Source: Motacilla alba alba
Lineage: Eukaryota; Chordata; Aves; Passeriformes; Motacillidae
Assembly (NCBI RefSeq): GCF_015832195.1
Contig: NC_052046.1
Coordinates: forward strand, 17,042,161-17,106,160
Reading direction: 5' to 3'
Length of the DNA: 64,000 nt
In this document: positions 1 to 10,400 of the stretch, one piece after another
Numbering within the stretch: the stretch's first letter is position 1
How the letters are laid out: the number at the start of each line of letters is the position of its first letter
Program-made: the position numbers and the translations under genes
Notes under the pieces: model-generated
Databases searched by the model: none
Told to the model about the DNA's origin: nothing
The model's input: only the letters and a program-made list of their open reading frames with translations

Positions 1-25
1 GTCTTCGCGTCATGCTTGGAAAAAA

Positions 26-51
26 ACAAGCAAGCAAACAAACAAACAAAC
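26..51. repeat. (CAAA)n / (CAAG)n short simple repeat
   Basis: Tandem four-base units of the caag/caaa type. Read on the minus strand this is a GTTT-rich tract lying 35-60 bases beyond the AATAAA at 86-91, so it may double as the GU-rich downstream element of a poly(A) site. Confidence 0.8.
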
Positions 52-85
52 CAGAGACACAACACTTAGCAACCGTGCAGCTCAG

Positions 86-91
86 TTTATT
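86..91 (-). terminator. Candidate poly(A) signal AATAAA of an unidentified minus-strand transcript
   Basis: Plus-strand tttatt reads AATAAA on the minus strand. About 20-30 nt further along the minus strand comes a G/T-rich stretch (tgttgtgtctctgg, then repeated GTTT), the usual arrangement of hexamer plus downstream element. Upstream of it on the minus strand is the CpG-rich block 100-900. I do not recognise the transcript; no open frame in the block matches a protein I know. It could be the 3' end of a lncRNA or of a neighbouring gene. Confidence 0.4.
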
Positions 92-900
92 CATTCTAAA
101 TCACCCTCCATCCAGCCCTGCTGCTGGCGCGGCTTCCCTGGGAGCCACGGCCCGGGGGACAGGACAGAGACGCGGAGGAGGACCGGTCCTCCCCGAGGCA
201 CCGGCAGCCCCTGCCCCCCCACGGGACACTGTTACCAAAGCAAGTCCTCGTCCCTCCTGTTCGTCCTCCGGTCGGGTTTATCTGATTTCCGCTCCGTCTC
301 TGCCGGGGCTGGCTGAAGCCGCTGCCGCCACCTCAGGAGAGGTATCCTGACTTGGAGCAGGATCCCTCCCAGGGGGTCGGCTCCGAGCAGGTGCGTGACA
401 AGCAGACCACTCTCACGACAACCTGTGCGGAGGGAAACTTATAGCCCTGCCAGCCCTCGGGGCGCCGGTCCCCGCTGGGAGGCGGTGCCAGCTGCTCCGC
501 CGCCCACCGCACCGTTCCCTGGCGTCGCATGCCGTCCTTTAAGCATCCCGCAGGCGCGCCCGCCGAGGCGGGAAGCGCGGTCCCGTCCCGCCGGCGGGAC
601 CGGGCTGCGCGGTGGCGGTCCCGGCTGGCGGCAAAGCACCCAGCGCGCCGGGTCCCGCGGCTCCGCGGGCAGGGCGGCGGCGGCGGCCGGTGCCAAAGAG
701 CCCTGGCTCGGCATCGGGCACGGGCAGCCCGCCAGACCGACACCCCGGGCGGCCGACACCTCACCGAGGCCACTGTGTCACCGCCCCAGCCGTGCCCCCT
801 GGGGCTGCCCCGTGGCCGGGCCACGGTGTGGGGCTGCCATCACTCGGCTCTTTCTCCCTGCCTCGGTGATGGGGCTAGGGCAACTTCACACGATCTCAGC
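92..900. other. CpG-rich block, no recognised gene
   Basis: This stretch is strongly GC- and CpG-rich, especially 430-800, in contrast to the AT-rich DNA beyond 1350. Several long open frames overlap on both strands, as expected of stop-poor GC-rich DNA; their products are arginine/proline/alanine-rich and unlike any family I know. On the minus strand a pyrimidine tract ending in cag, just before a base around 420, could be a splice acceptor, followed by about 60 open codons, a stop and then the AATAAA at 86-91. Promoter, terminal exon or lncRNA all remain possible. Confidence 0.5.
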
Positions 901-902
901 TT

Positions 903-1352
903 CACAGAATCGCAGAATCAATTAGGTTGGAAAAGATCTCTAAAATCATCAAGTCCAGCCTGTAATCTAACCCCATCATGTCCACTAGACCATGGCACCA
1001 CCTCCATAGCACCCGACCCATTCTTAAACGCCGCCAGGGATGGTGACTCCACCAACTTCCTGGGCAGCCTATTCCAATGTCTAATCATCCTTTCTGTGAA
1101 GAAATTCCTTCTAATGACCAACCTAAACCTAATGCATCGAGGCTATTTCCTCTTGTCCAGGCACTGGCTGCCTGGAAGAAGAGGCCGAACCCCACCTGGC
1201 CACAGCCTCCTTTCAGGCAGTTGTAGAGAGTGATAAGGGCACCCCTGAGCCTCCTTTTCTCCAGGCTAGACACCCCCAGCTCCCTCAACCGCTCTTCACA
1301 GAATTTGTGCTCCAGGCCCTTCAGCAGCTTTGTCGCCATTCTCTGCCCGTTT
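903..1352 (-). mobile_element. CR1 LINE, 5'-truncated 3' end
   Basis: The segment begins with the reverse complement of the CR1 terminal motif (short repeats like cagaatcgcagaatc followed by ggttggaaaagatct). It continues through the last codons of the CR1 ORF2. On the minus strand short pieces of the conserved C-terminal region are readable (for example [13 protein letters not shown] and [16 protein letters not shown]), broken by frameshifts. It is inert and belongs to the most abundant avian LINE family. Confidence 0.93.
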
Positions 1353-2397
1353 CCTCAGCACATGCTACACAAACCCCCTCACGTCTCACATCAGCTGTTT
1401 CCCACTGCCACTTCGCCTACTGTGAGGAGCCGGACACCACGGCACAGTGAGCGAGGTCCTGGGGGGCTGTGCCGTTCTGAGGCACCGAAGCCAGGCTGTC
1501 TGAAACTGAGGGCTGAATGCAGTGCAGTTTTGTCAGACAAGACTGAGCCAAGAGCATCGCAGCCCCATACCCTCTCCTACAACGCAGGTCCCCAAATCCA
1601 GAAGCGAACAAAAACCACTTCACCACCATCTTACACTACCAGTTTTCAAAAGTAACCTGCTATCATTTGCTTTTACGTGACAGGCTAAGGGAGAAGTTGT
1701 AGGAGAAAGTGTGAAGAATCCCTTAACGATGAGTTGTTTATGCGTGTTCTTTATGGAGTTCGCATGCCGGAGGGACAGTACACATGCTTAGGCACTCACT
1801 TCATCTGAGAAAACCTGAGCACGAATTTGACAGGAGATAAAACAGGTGGGGGGTTTTTGGGTTTTGTTTTGGTTTGGTTTTGAGTTTGGTTTTTTTTTTG
1901 TTTTGTTTTTTGGGGGTTTTTGTTTGTTTGTTTGTTTTGGGTTTTGGTTTTTTTTTTTTAAGATAGAGTTTAGTTAAATCGAAAGAGGTAAAAAGAGAAG
2001 AGTTACTGGAACATGTAACATGTCTTTTTGTCGACGTAAGTTCATAACCATTCTTTTTCAGTCCTTGTCATAGTGTCAAAATTCGGAGTGTCACCACCTA
2101 GGTTTTCAAGAGACAGATGCAGGCAGACACACAGCATGTGAAAGAGCACATTTTCCTATTTCTAGCTTTTGGATGTTATAAACAGCATTAAAGGTGTCCT
2201 TTTCTAAGACTAAGAAACAGAGTACCACTTTTTAAAATATGCTGAAAGTATTCTTCACTTTCTTACTGTTTCTGGAAACCAGGACAGATTTTCCTAAATT
2301 TTACTGCGGAAAAATAATTATTTTAACCAATAAAAATTTCTTCTGCAAAACAGTTTCTCATATAATTTCTTCCTTCCTACCTAATTCTATTTTGCAG
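1353..2397. other. Intergenic DNA, no gene seen
   Basis: No frame with coding character is visible. The only notable content is the G/T-rich low-complexity tract at 1848-1962. Confidence 0.6.
1848..1962. repeat. G/T-only low-complexity tract
   Basis: About 115 bases consist almost entirely of T and G in irregular runs (TTTTGG, TTTG, TTGGGG-like units). On the minus strand it is an A/C tract. Several G-runs of three or more could permit a G-quadruplex, but spacing is irregular. Confidence 0.85.
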
Positions 2398-2484
2398 CTG
2401 CTTGCTTCACATCTGCAGAAAAAACACCATGTAAGCAAGATGATGGAGGACTATATTGATGAACTTGTAATAAGCAATCATTAA
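2398..2484 (+). other. Candidate terminal coding exon, unassigned
   Basis: A long pyrimidine-rich tract (2365-2394) ends in tttgcag. It is followed by 28 open codons and a TAA at 2482-2484; an AATAAA lies at 2831-2836. The reading is lysine/histidine-rich and ends in EDYIDELVISNH. The EDYID core loosely recalls the Rab11-binding end of Rab11-FIP proteins, but this is a by-eye resemblance over a few residues. No upstream exon lies in the window, so the segment may be chance. The exact splice site and frame are visible; the function is unknown. Confidence 0.22.
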
Positions 2485-3897
2485 ATATCAGTTGATGGAG
2501 TTGTTTCGCCAAAACAAAGTAAAACTATTTCAAAAACCTGCCACCTTATTACCTCCCTTTGTGCTGGTAAGGACACAACTAAGCACACCCAGCATACAAA
2601 GTGGTTGGGTCACTCAGCACCTTCTTAATGCTTTCTGTAAAACAAACAGCACACAAGGCACTGCTAGCATAGCTTCACAAAGGATTGCTTGCAATGCTTC
2701 AGTTGCTCGTTTAACTGAATGTGAGTTTTTTCCTACAAGACTTAACGTTTAACGAGCACGGCCAAATATCGTCACCCTGCCTAACAGCAGACTCCGGCAT
2801 GCGCTGCAATACCAGCTCGCTTGAGCACTCAATAAATCAGCAACACTCAAGTGAAGTGTATTGAACTGTTACCTATCAGATCAGTGTTTGAGGCTCTTGG
2901 CAAACCTTTTTCTCACACTGGAAAGTTACTTTCAGATGCGAAAACGTGCAGTTTGTTTGATAGTGGGAGGAAAGAGGTTGCAGTTGAGAACTTTATGGCT
3001 GTAAATTGGAATAAAAGTCCGAAGTCTTTAAAAGTCAACAAGATTTTGTTTGAATGAATTAGAATTAGGATTAATTAATGCTGAGCAATTCATTAAAGAG
3101 TAAATAATATGACCCACTGCAACTGGTGTTACAAGCAGTGATTCCTACCTGTGAACCTTCAACTCATGCATGCACACATGCACCATGAATGGGTTATAAT
3201 AAGAGATCTGGAGGTTTCCCTATAAAATTTCTGCTGAACACTGATTAGGAATGAGATATATGCAAGATATTACATTTAGTACCAGCCTAAAGGTAAGTAG
3301 CTCCCTAGGTGAAGCCAGTGGTAAATAAAAATAAGCAGGAGTGCCATGGGGAAGTCTGAACTTCTTTGTGTTTGTTGAGGAGTATGTGTTGGATTGTTGG
3401 AAAGGTTTATAACACCAGGGATATCCTTAATACATCCTTCTTCATTTGAATCACGTGATATTCTGGAAATTATATGCTAGATAAAAGCTTTGTTGTCACT
3501 TTGAGATTGTAACTGAAATTTAAACAGAAATTTGTTTTAGAAAAGTTGTACACAGCTAAGTGTATCACTTCTATAATGCTTCCAGCATCTCCCTGATATA
3601 TCTACAAAGTTAAATGAAGTCATCTAGGTTAAGTGCCTTCATTTCTTTCTCACCATGGATTAGTTTTAGGCTCCTCGTTATGGAACCTATACAGCCAACT
3701 GCTCACTTATTTCATTAAAGTACTAGAAACGTGGCTAAAATTTTGTAGCTCAGTGCAAAAATATTCCCAAACTGATATGTAAGAAACCATGTAGTTTGTC
3801 CTCACTGACAGCAGATGGTGCTGATATGTTGTGCCTGATACTTCTTTGAACTATGGTATTCAGGTTATCAATTATGTAATAACATTGCTTTTTCTCA

Positions 3898-3935
3898 AGC
3901 ATTATCCCTAAGGTCTTTTACTTAGGGATAATGCT
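3898..3935. repeat. Perfect 15-bp inverted repeat, 8-nt loop
   Basis: The arm agcattatccctaag (3898-3912) is followed by its exact reverse complement at 3921-3935, with the 8-base spacer gtctttta. It would fold as a clean stem-loop on either strand. No gene or transcript boundary is recognised nearby. It may be the terminal palindrome of an old DNA transposon. Confidence 0.85.
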
Positions 3936-6900
3936 GTCATCATAATGTGTCAGAATTTTTCGAGATAGAATACAACTTTGTTGTTTGAAGGCGAGGTTTG
4001 GACATCAGCAGCAATACTCACAACAATTAAGCACTGACTGGAACAACACATTTTAGGAAAAGTTGGATTCATCACAGCCAGGCTGCTGGACAAGGACCAC
4101 TAACACTTTTAGGACCCAAGCATTTCATGGTATGAAAGTGAGGGTCCTCCTTGCCAAATGATTGCTGACAAGACATGGTGGATCTTACACCAGATCCTGG
4201 CAAGTAGGGAGATCTGAAGAGCTGGTCATAGAACGTTGCCTTAAAAGCAGTAGATGGCAGATTGTCTCCATGACAGAGAAGGAGAGAAGTGAGCAAAAAC
4301 GGTCTTTTAGGCAACTTTTTAGGAAACTTTTGCTTAAATAAAGGCCTACTTTAAGAAACCTGGCTAGCTAAGGAGCACAGGGACTTAGATATCAAGGGCA
4401 TATTGGATACTTATCCAGAGATGATGTAGTTACTGCCTGTGACACCCAGGATAAACCAAGAAAGGTGTAACAAATTGTGTTAAGAAAAAGATTACCGTTT
4501 AACAGTGTGAAGGCTCTGATTAAGATTTACCACCAGTCTGAGTTTTGAATTAGGTGGGAAAAATTGTTGAAGAGGTGAAAATTTGTTTCCACTTTGCAGT
4601 TGCAATCAAGAGAGATTTCTGGGAACCAAGGGCTTCAATTTTCTGCCAGAGCAAAAAATTATGTCCCAGCTTAGTTAAGTGCTCGCTGAGCAGAGATCCT
4701 GAGATATGGGAACATCTTAATTTTTCTTCCTGTATTTCTTCACTGCTCTCTCTAGATTTTCAGCCAGTACACCAGAAAGATCCCAATCTTATTGCCTACT
4801 CAGTGCTTAAGCTCTTCTGAGTGGGTTAGAGGAACAGTTCTCACAGCGGTACGCACAAAGCACTGGGCCTTTCTAGGTGGCTGACAGTTGTACTAGATAG
4901 TGGTTCACGTTTATTAAAGGGGAGTTTGACCCTCAAGCATTTCTACCTGCAACAGAAAGCAAAGCAAGCAAGGGGAAGAAAGGAATCAGGAAAGAAATAG
5001 GGACTCAATTCATGTGGCTGTTCTCATCACATCATTTCACACTGCAGTGAGCAGCTGTTGTTTAGACTCCAGAATGAAATATTGTTGACCAGGTAACTGG
5101 AATATTCTGGCAATGAACTCAAAGCTTCATTTTAGCTGTACAAAGGAGAGGTAATTAGGAGGACAAGAGGAGGAAATAGTTCCTGCTTCTTTGCTGGGGC
5201 TTACATTAAAACCAACAATTAACATCTCAGTCCAGTACTCTGCACATTAGAAATCTCCCATCACATTTATCTTTGCTTGCACAGTAAAAGTGATTGTGAA
5301 CATGAGGGGAGTGAGCTCTAGAAATAACTATCCACTATTACTCTTCAGATGAACCCCAACACTCAAACATTAAGGAAAATTACATCTCCTATGCAAATAA
5401 GTGAGAAAACAAAGAAAAAACCCATGTAACTGTTACTTGTGTGCTGCATTGTGTCACAGTAAGAATGCATTAGGTGCATAGACTGCATATAAAAGATTGA
5501 ATACTGGCTATATACAATTTTTTCTGACTTTTGCCCATTTGTGCCACACTTTTTCCTGTATCTAAACCTCTTTTATTTCCAACACTAAATTTAGCAATAA
5601 CCACCCTGGTTGGCGAGCATTTGAGAGTAGATCAAAGCTCTATTTAGCTCAGGGAGGAATTTGTGTCACCTGTTACTTTCTGGTTTTATTGGTTTAAAAA
5701 GAAAGAGGTGGAAACAAAAAACGCCAGGAAAACCAGGGCACCAAGGGATAAGTGCATTTTGATAAATTATATTAATTTTCATGTAACACACAGTTGACTC
5801 CCAGGATTTTCAGTTTTAATGTGACCTTCAGCTTTCATAAAACAATAGTCTATTTCTTCATCAGCACACTACAGTAATTTCCTTGTTTTGCTTTTCCATG
5901 GACAGATCAAAAGCTGTCCTGCTAAGTCATCCATCCCAGGCCTTTCTGCTGAGTTTCACTCTTCAACAAGTTCTCCCATTTTTGTGCACACTACTAATGC
6001 ATTTCAGTACACCACTGTTACAGTCTAAGTCAAGGCTTACAACATAATGGAATCCTGTACTGGCATTAGAGAGAGCATACAAGGTAAAACCACATTCTGT
6101 TTAGCCTTGGATAAACTCCAACTGAACAAAAGAACCTCTGGGTTCATTGCCAGCTGCCAACTGTGTGGCTAAATAATATTTCATCCTGGAATCCCGAGAG
6201 TGGATTAATAAACTGCCAAAATAGCACTCAGACATGGTTCTTTCCAAAACTTCCCTAGCAGCTTCTATTGATAGCACAATTCTTATTTCACAATTCTTCT
6301 TCTTTCTTTCTTATTACTAGTACCAAACTTCTGTATGTTATTGTACAGTTAAGTATTGCAAAAAGTAATTATGGCTCCAAATAATTATATCAACTATATC
6401 CAAGGCTTCAGGCACCTGTTGTAGGTGATTCCTCTCATGTTGTCTTGGACCCAGGGCAAGATTTCTAACATTCTTTCCTGGATAAGGGTAATTCACCATA
6501 CAGCTTAAAAAGCACTGTCATCTCTCAATGCAAGCATGTTTCACTCAAGTAATTGCTGACAGGTCCAGCTTCAACACCTGTGAGTTCCTAAAATTTTGTT
6601 GTATCTCCATATGATTTGCCAAGGAAATAAGTCCCTGGTTTCACTTCCAAAGACTAATATTTAGGGAATCATGTCCGACTGTATTTTCAATACAGTTGAA
6701 TGCACAATCTAAGCTTTCAGTTAAAGTTCTTTTTTATGTTTGTTTTTCTGTTTCACTCTTTCAAAACTGATTCATTTACAATCATCAGATCAAAATAGAT
6801 CTTTACAATCTACAAATTTACAAAGATAATATCCCTCACCTCCCTATTGAGATAAGGACTTCAGCAAACCTGGTGTGCAGTTTCTAGATGACACATGTTG

Positions 6901-7212
6901 TCATGCTCTCAGCACTTACAAACCTAATGTCGAAGAAAACCAATTTGTACCTCACTCTGTAGGAGATGGTCACCTATTTCAACTCTTCCATTTTTTTAGC
7001 CTCTAAAACCCTTCCTTGATATTCAGGGTGTAGGTATAGGTCAAAAAATCTCTGTCAATCCACAATTTGTAAAATCCCTTCCCCTCACAAGAGGTACACA
7101 AGTCCTTTCCAGCTCCTCTCGGAGACACTGTGAGTCTCTAGTCCTGCAAGGACCTTAGAACTGCTGGATTCCTGAACCCACTCGAAGGCCCACTGAGACA
7201 AAGGAGACTGTG

Positions 7213-7250
7213 AATTTCACCTGGAGATACAAATTTCACCTGGAGATCCA
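7213..7250. repeat. Short tandem duplication, about 19 bp x 2
   Basis: Two adjacent copies of aatttcacctggagat(a/c)c differ at one position. No feature is associated with them. Confidence 0.8.
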
Positions 7251-8094
7251 AATTTCATCACAAAATTAAAAAGAGAGGAGCATACTACAAACATACAAAA
7301 AATGGAACTACACTAGAGATAATCAGACCAAAGAAGAATAAAATGGTATACCTTTTTCTTTTTTCATAAATATCTCTGTATCTGTTTTATTAATAACACC
7401 TTCCACACAAAAAGGCCAGTGTGAGAGATTCAGCTACTGATTTTACCCTCATTTCTTCCTTTCCTGTTCATGTTGTTGGCATCCGCTTGTTCTGCACTGC
7501 ACATCCCAGAATATCCTGAAGTATGTGTTGCCCATTGCCCCAATCATGTGAATGCATATTTGATAGCTTTAATTAGACTTCTGAAGAATAGTGTATAGAA
7601 GTGCTGGGTGCCTACCTTTTATCACCTAATGCAACAATCCCTAGGACACGAAACAATTGCGAAGAAAATAATACAAAGGGTTTTCCTAAGAGAAAAAAGA
7701 CCTTATTTAGGGCTATTAGAAAGCTGAGCAGTGGTGTGTCATGGGTTTAGTAGTGACTTTTAGCACTCTTTACACCTCTCTCCTTGAAAAATGGTGCAAA
7801 AGGTCCCAAGGCCAAAACCTGTTGGAAGTCAAGATGAAATATGTTAGGAAAGTTCCTTCACCATTTTCTGCCTGGGATCCACCTGAGTAAGGGAATTACA
7901 AAGACACAAAGCTTTAGTGACAGACAGAGAAAGCCCATTAGAGTATAACAGTGGGCATATTATTCTGTTTCAAGAGAAAACATTTTGCAGCCAGTAAGTA
8001 AACTGGAAAGTAAACTTCTCAGGCGTTCAACAACAGCTGAAGGCTAGTTTTACTATAAACCCAAGAGGTCAAGGGACCTGCCTGGGAAATTCAG

Positions 8095-9890
8095 GTTTTA
8101 GGAGTAAATGGCAGGATGGACATTGTCAGATTTCAGTGGACATGCTCAATAAAATAGCAGCTATGTCCCCACCCACCAGCAAGAAGGAACCACAGGCTTT
8201 CCTAGGCACTGTGGGGTTTGCAGAATGCATATTCTAGATCACAAACCCTCAGACCACATGACATTAAAGAAGAGTGATTTCAAGTAGAGTCATAAACAAC
8301 AACAAGCTTTTGAACAAATGAAACAGGAGATAGTTCATGGAGTAGTCCCTGGGCCAGCCATGACAGGATAAGATGTGAAAAATGCGCTCTACACTGCAGC
8401 CAGGCAAAATGGTCCTTCCTGGAGTCCCGGTGAAATGTATCCAGGAGACTCAGGGATGAGCCCTGGAGTTCTGGAGTCAGGGATACAAAGGATCTGAGGT
8501 TTTCTAGACTCCAGCTGAAAAAGAGATCCTTGCACTTTATGATGGGATTTGAGCTGCCTCAGAAGTGATGGGTACCAAAGCACAGCTTCTTCGGTATCCT
8601 GACTGCCAGTGCTGGATTGGATGTTCAAAGGGAAAGTGCCTTCCACACATCATGGCACAGGTGCTACACAGAATGTATGGATTTCTCTGACCACACAGTG
8701 AGCTCACATAGGAAACCAAATCACCCAGGGATCTCAGAAGTCAGCACAAACTGGCCTGAAGGTGAAATTTTTGAATTATCATCACCAGAGGAGGAAAAGG
8801 TTGCACATGCTGAGGAGGAGGTCCTACGCTACAATCAGCTGCCAGAAAATGAAAAGAAATGCACTCTCTTCACTGATGGTTCTGATGTATTTGTAGGGAC
8901 AATTTGAAAGTGAAAAGGTGCTATAAGGAGTCCTACACTATTGAGGGACAAGGTGGATCCAGTCAGTTCATAAAGCTGAAAGCTGTCCAGCTGGCTTTAG
9001 ATATCACCGAATGAGAGAAATGGCCAGTGCTCTACCTCTGGACTGACTTGCTGATGGTGACAAATGCTCTGTAGGGGTAGCTGGACCAATGGAAAAAGAC
9101 CAATTGGCAGTGCAAAAGGAAGTCCATCTGGGTTTTCACACTGCAGAAGTGCAGCACCTCTGCCCAGGTGGAGAAGTTGGCTGTAAAGTATGTCATGTAG
9201 GTGCACAATACCCAGGACCTGAGCTACTGAAGAATATCAAAACAATGGAGAGGTGGATCAAGCTGCCAAGATTGAAGTGTCTCAGGTGGGTCTGGACTGG
9301 CAACACAAGGGTGAATTATTTCTGTCTCAATGTACCCATGATGCCTCAGGTCACCAAGGAAGAGATGGAACATCCAGATGGACTTGTGATTGATGGGTGG
9401 ACTTAACCATGGACACTCCCTGGTGATCCCGGACTGTGGCAGACTGGTTACATCACACAACCACCCAGCAAGCCGTAGTGTTACACCACACTACCAAACC
9501 CACCAAGGCAAGCTTTATGTGTTTACAGTGGAAACAACCAGTGGATGGCCCTTAGGGAAGACATTCTGAATTAGTCCTGCCTCAAGCAAAGGCAAATACA
9601 TCCATGGGATTGTTCTTGCTCAAGAACATGGATGCACTTGGTGGGTATTGCAGAAGGATGAAAACATGATGTGTACCTCAAGGAGATTCGATTTTTAGGA
9701 GAGAACAGTCTGTAACACTGAATTGTATAATATTAGTTGCAGAATGACCCTGCCATTGTATGCCATAACTACCATGGGCCACAAGGATGGATTGCTCCAG
9801 GTACGCCAATTGTGATGCAGCTCACAACCAGCCAACATTACACAAGCCCTCCTGCTCTGGAAGATGTCTAAGGAGGGTAGAACACACAAT
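8095..9890 (+). mobile_element. Degenerate endogenous retrovirus pol remnant (RT end, RNase H, integrase)
   Basis: Broken plus-strand reading in several frames recalls a retroviral pol gene. About 8100-8540 corresponds to the end of the reverse transcriptase and connection region. An RNase H start motif (LFTDGS) lies at about 8861-8881, and an RNase H tail at 8990-9080. Integrase-like sequence runs through 9150-9800, with remnants of the zinc-binding and catalytic regions. Stops and frameshifts occur throughout, so no functional enzyme can be made. By-eye character suggests the ERVL-like elements widespread in birds. The left limit is not sharply defined, and I saw no convincing gag. Confidence 0.8.
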
Positions 9891-9943
9891 CATGGGCTAC
9901 ATGAACTCAACAGACATTTTGAAGGGACAGCCACTGACTACAG

Positions 9944-10024
9944 ATATAATATATCTATATGTACATTTTTATCTCTATATCTGTATACAGAGAGATATAT
10001 GTATGTATACATATACATATGTCT
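9944..10024. repeat. AT-rich (ATAC/ATAT) microsatellite-like tract
   Basis: Degenerate tatata/tacata/tatg units lie between the pol remnant and the presumed LTR. They likely arose after insertion. Confidence 0.75.
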
Positions 10025-10095
10025 ACGTCAGAGCCATGTGGGTCTCTCTGTCAGAGCCGTGTGGGTGTGCCTAAGTTTTTATCTGCTGGGTAGGG

Positions 10096-10400
10096 CAGAT
10101 AAAAAGAAGAAAAAATAGAAGGAAAAAAAGAAAAAAATAGGAGGAAAGGGCCGTGGGTGCCATATTGGTCTCTATCTGAGAAAGCTGTGTGACACCGGGT
10201 CTGCTCAGTTACTCTGTGAGCATTTTTTGTGCAATCACCCTCTTTTATACATTGTTGTTAGTATGTATTGTTGCTGTAACTTTTCATTATCTTATCTCGT
10301 TTGTTCCCAGTGAATTGTTATCTCAACCTATAAGTCTGCCTTCTCTCTCTCACTAGTTTGTGGGTGAGGGACTGGAGGACAGGGAGCAGTTGCATTAAGT
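10096..10400 (+). mobile_element. Probable degenerate 3' LTR with preceding purine tract
   Basis: A purine-only run (10096-10148, a/g) resembles a polypurine tract. It is followed by sequence ending in a gtttgttcccagtgaattg - ttatctcaacctataag - gtgagggactggagg pattern, which recalls the 3' part of avian ERVL-type LTRs (compare the solo LTR near 33100-33230). It sits directly downstream of the pol remnant in the same orientation. The boundaries are uncertain. Confidence 0.5.

Larger units (their letters stand above)
2485..8094. other. Long intergenic stretch without recognised genes
   Basis: This is AT-rich unique-looking DNA. I found no exon with splice signals and a family match on either strand; short open frames have unremarkable composition. 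It contains a perfect short hairpin (3898-3935) and a short tandem duplication (7213-7250). In mammals CDC20B with the miR-449 cluster lies on this side of MCIDAS; I see neither here by eye. Confidence 0.5.

Noticed and set aside
333..1233. Several long overlapping open frames on both strands
   Set aside because: They overlap in all frames of CpG-rich DNA and run into the CR1 tail. Composition is Arg/Pro/Ala-rich without any family motif.
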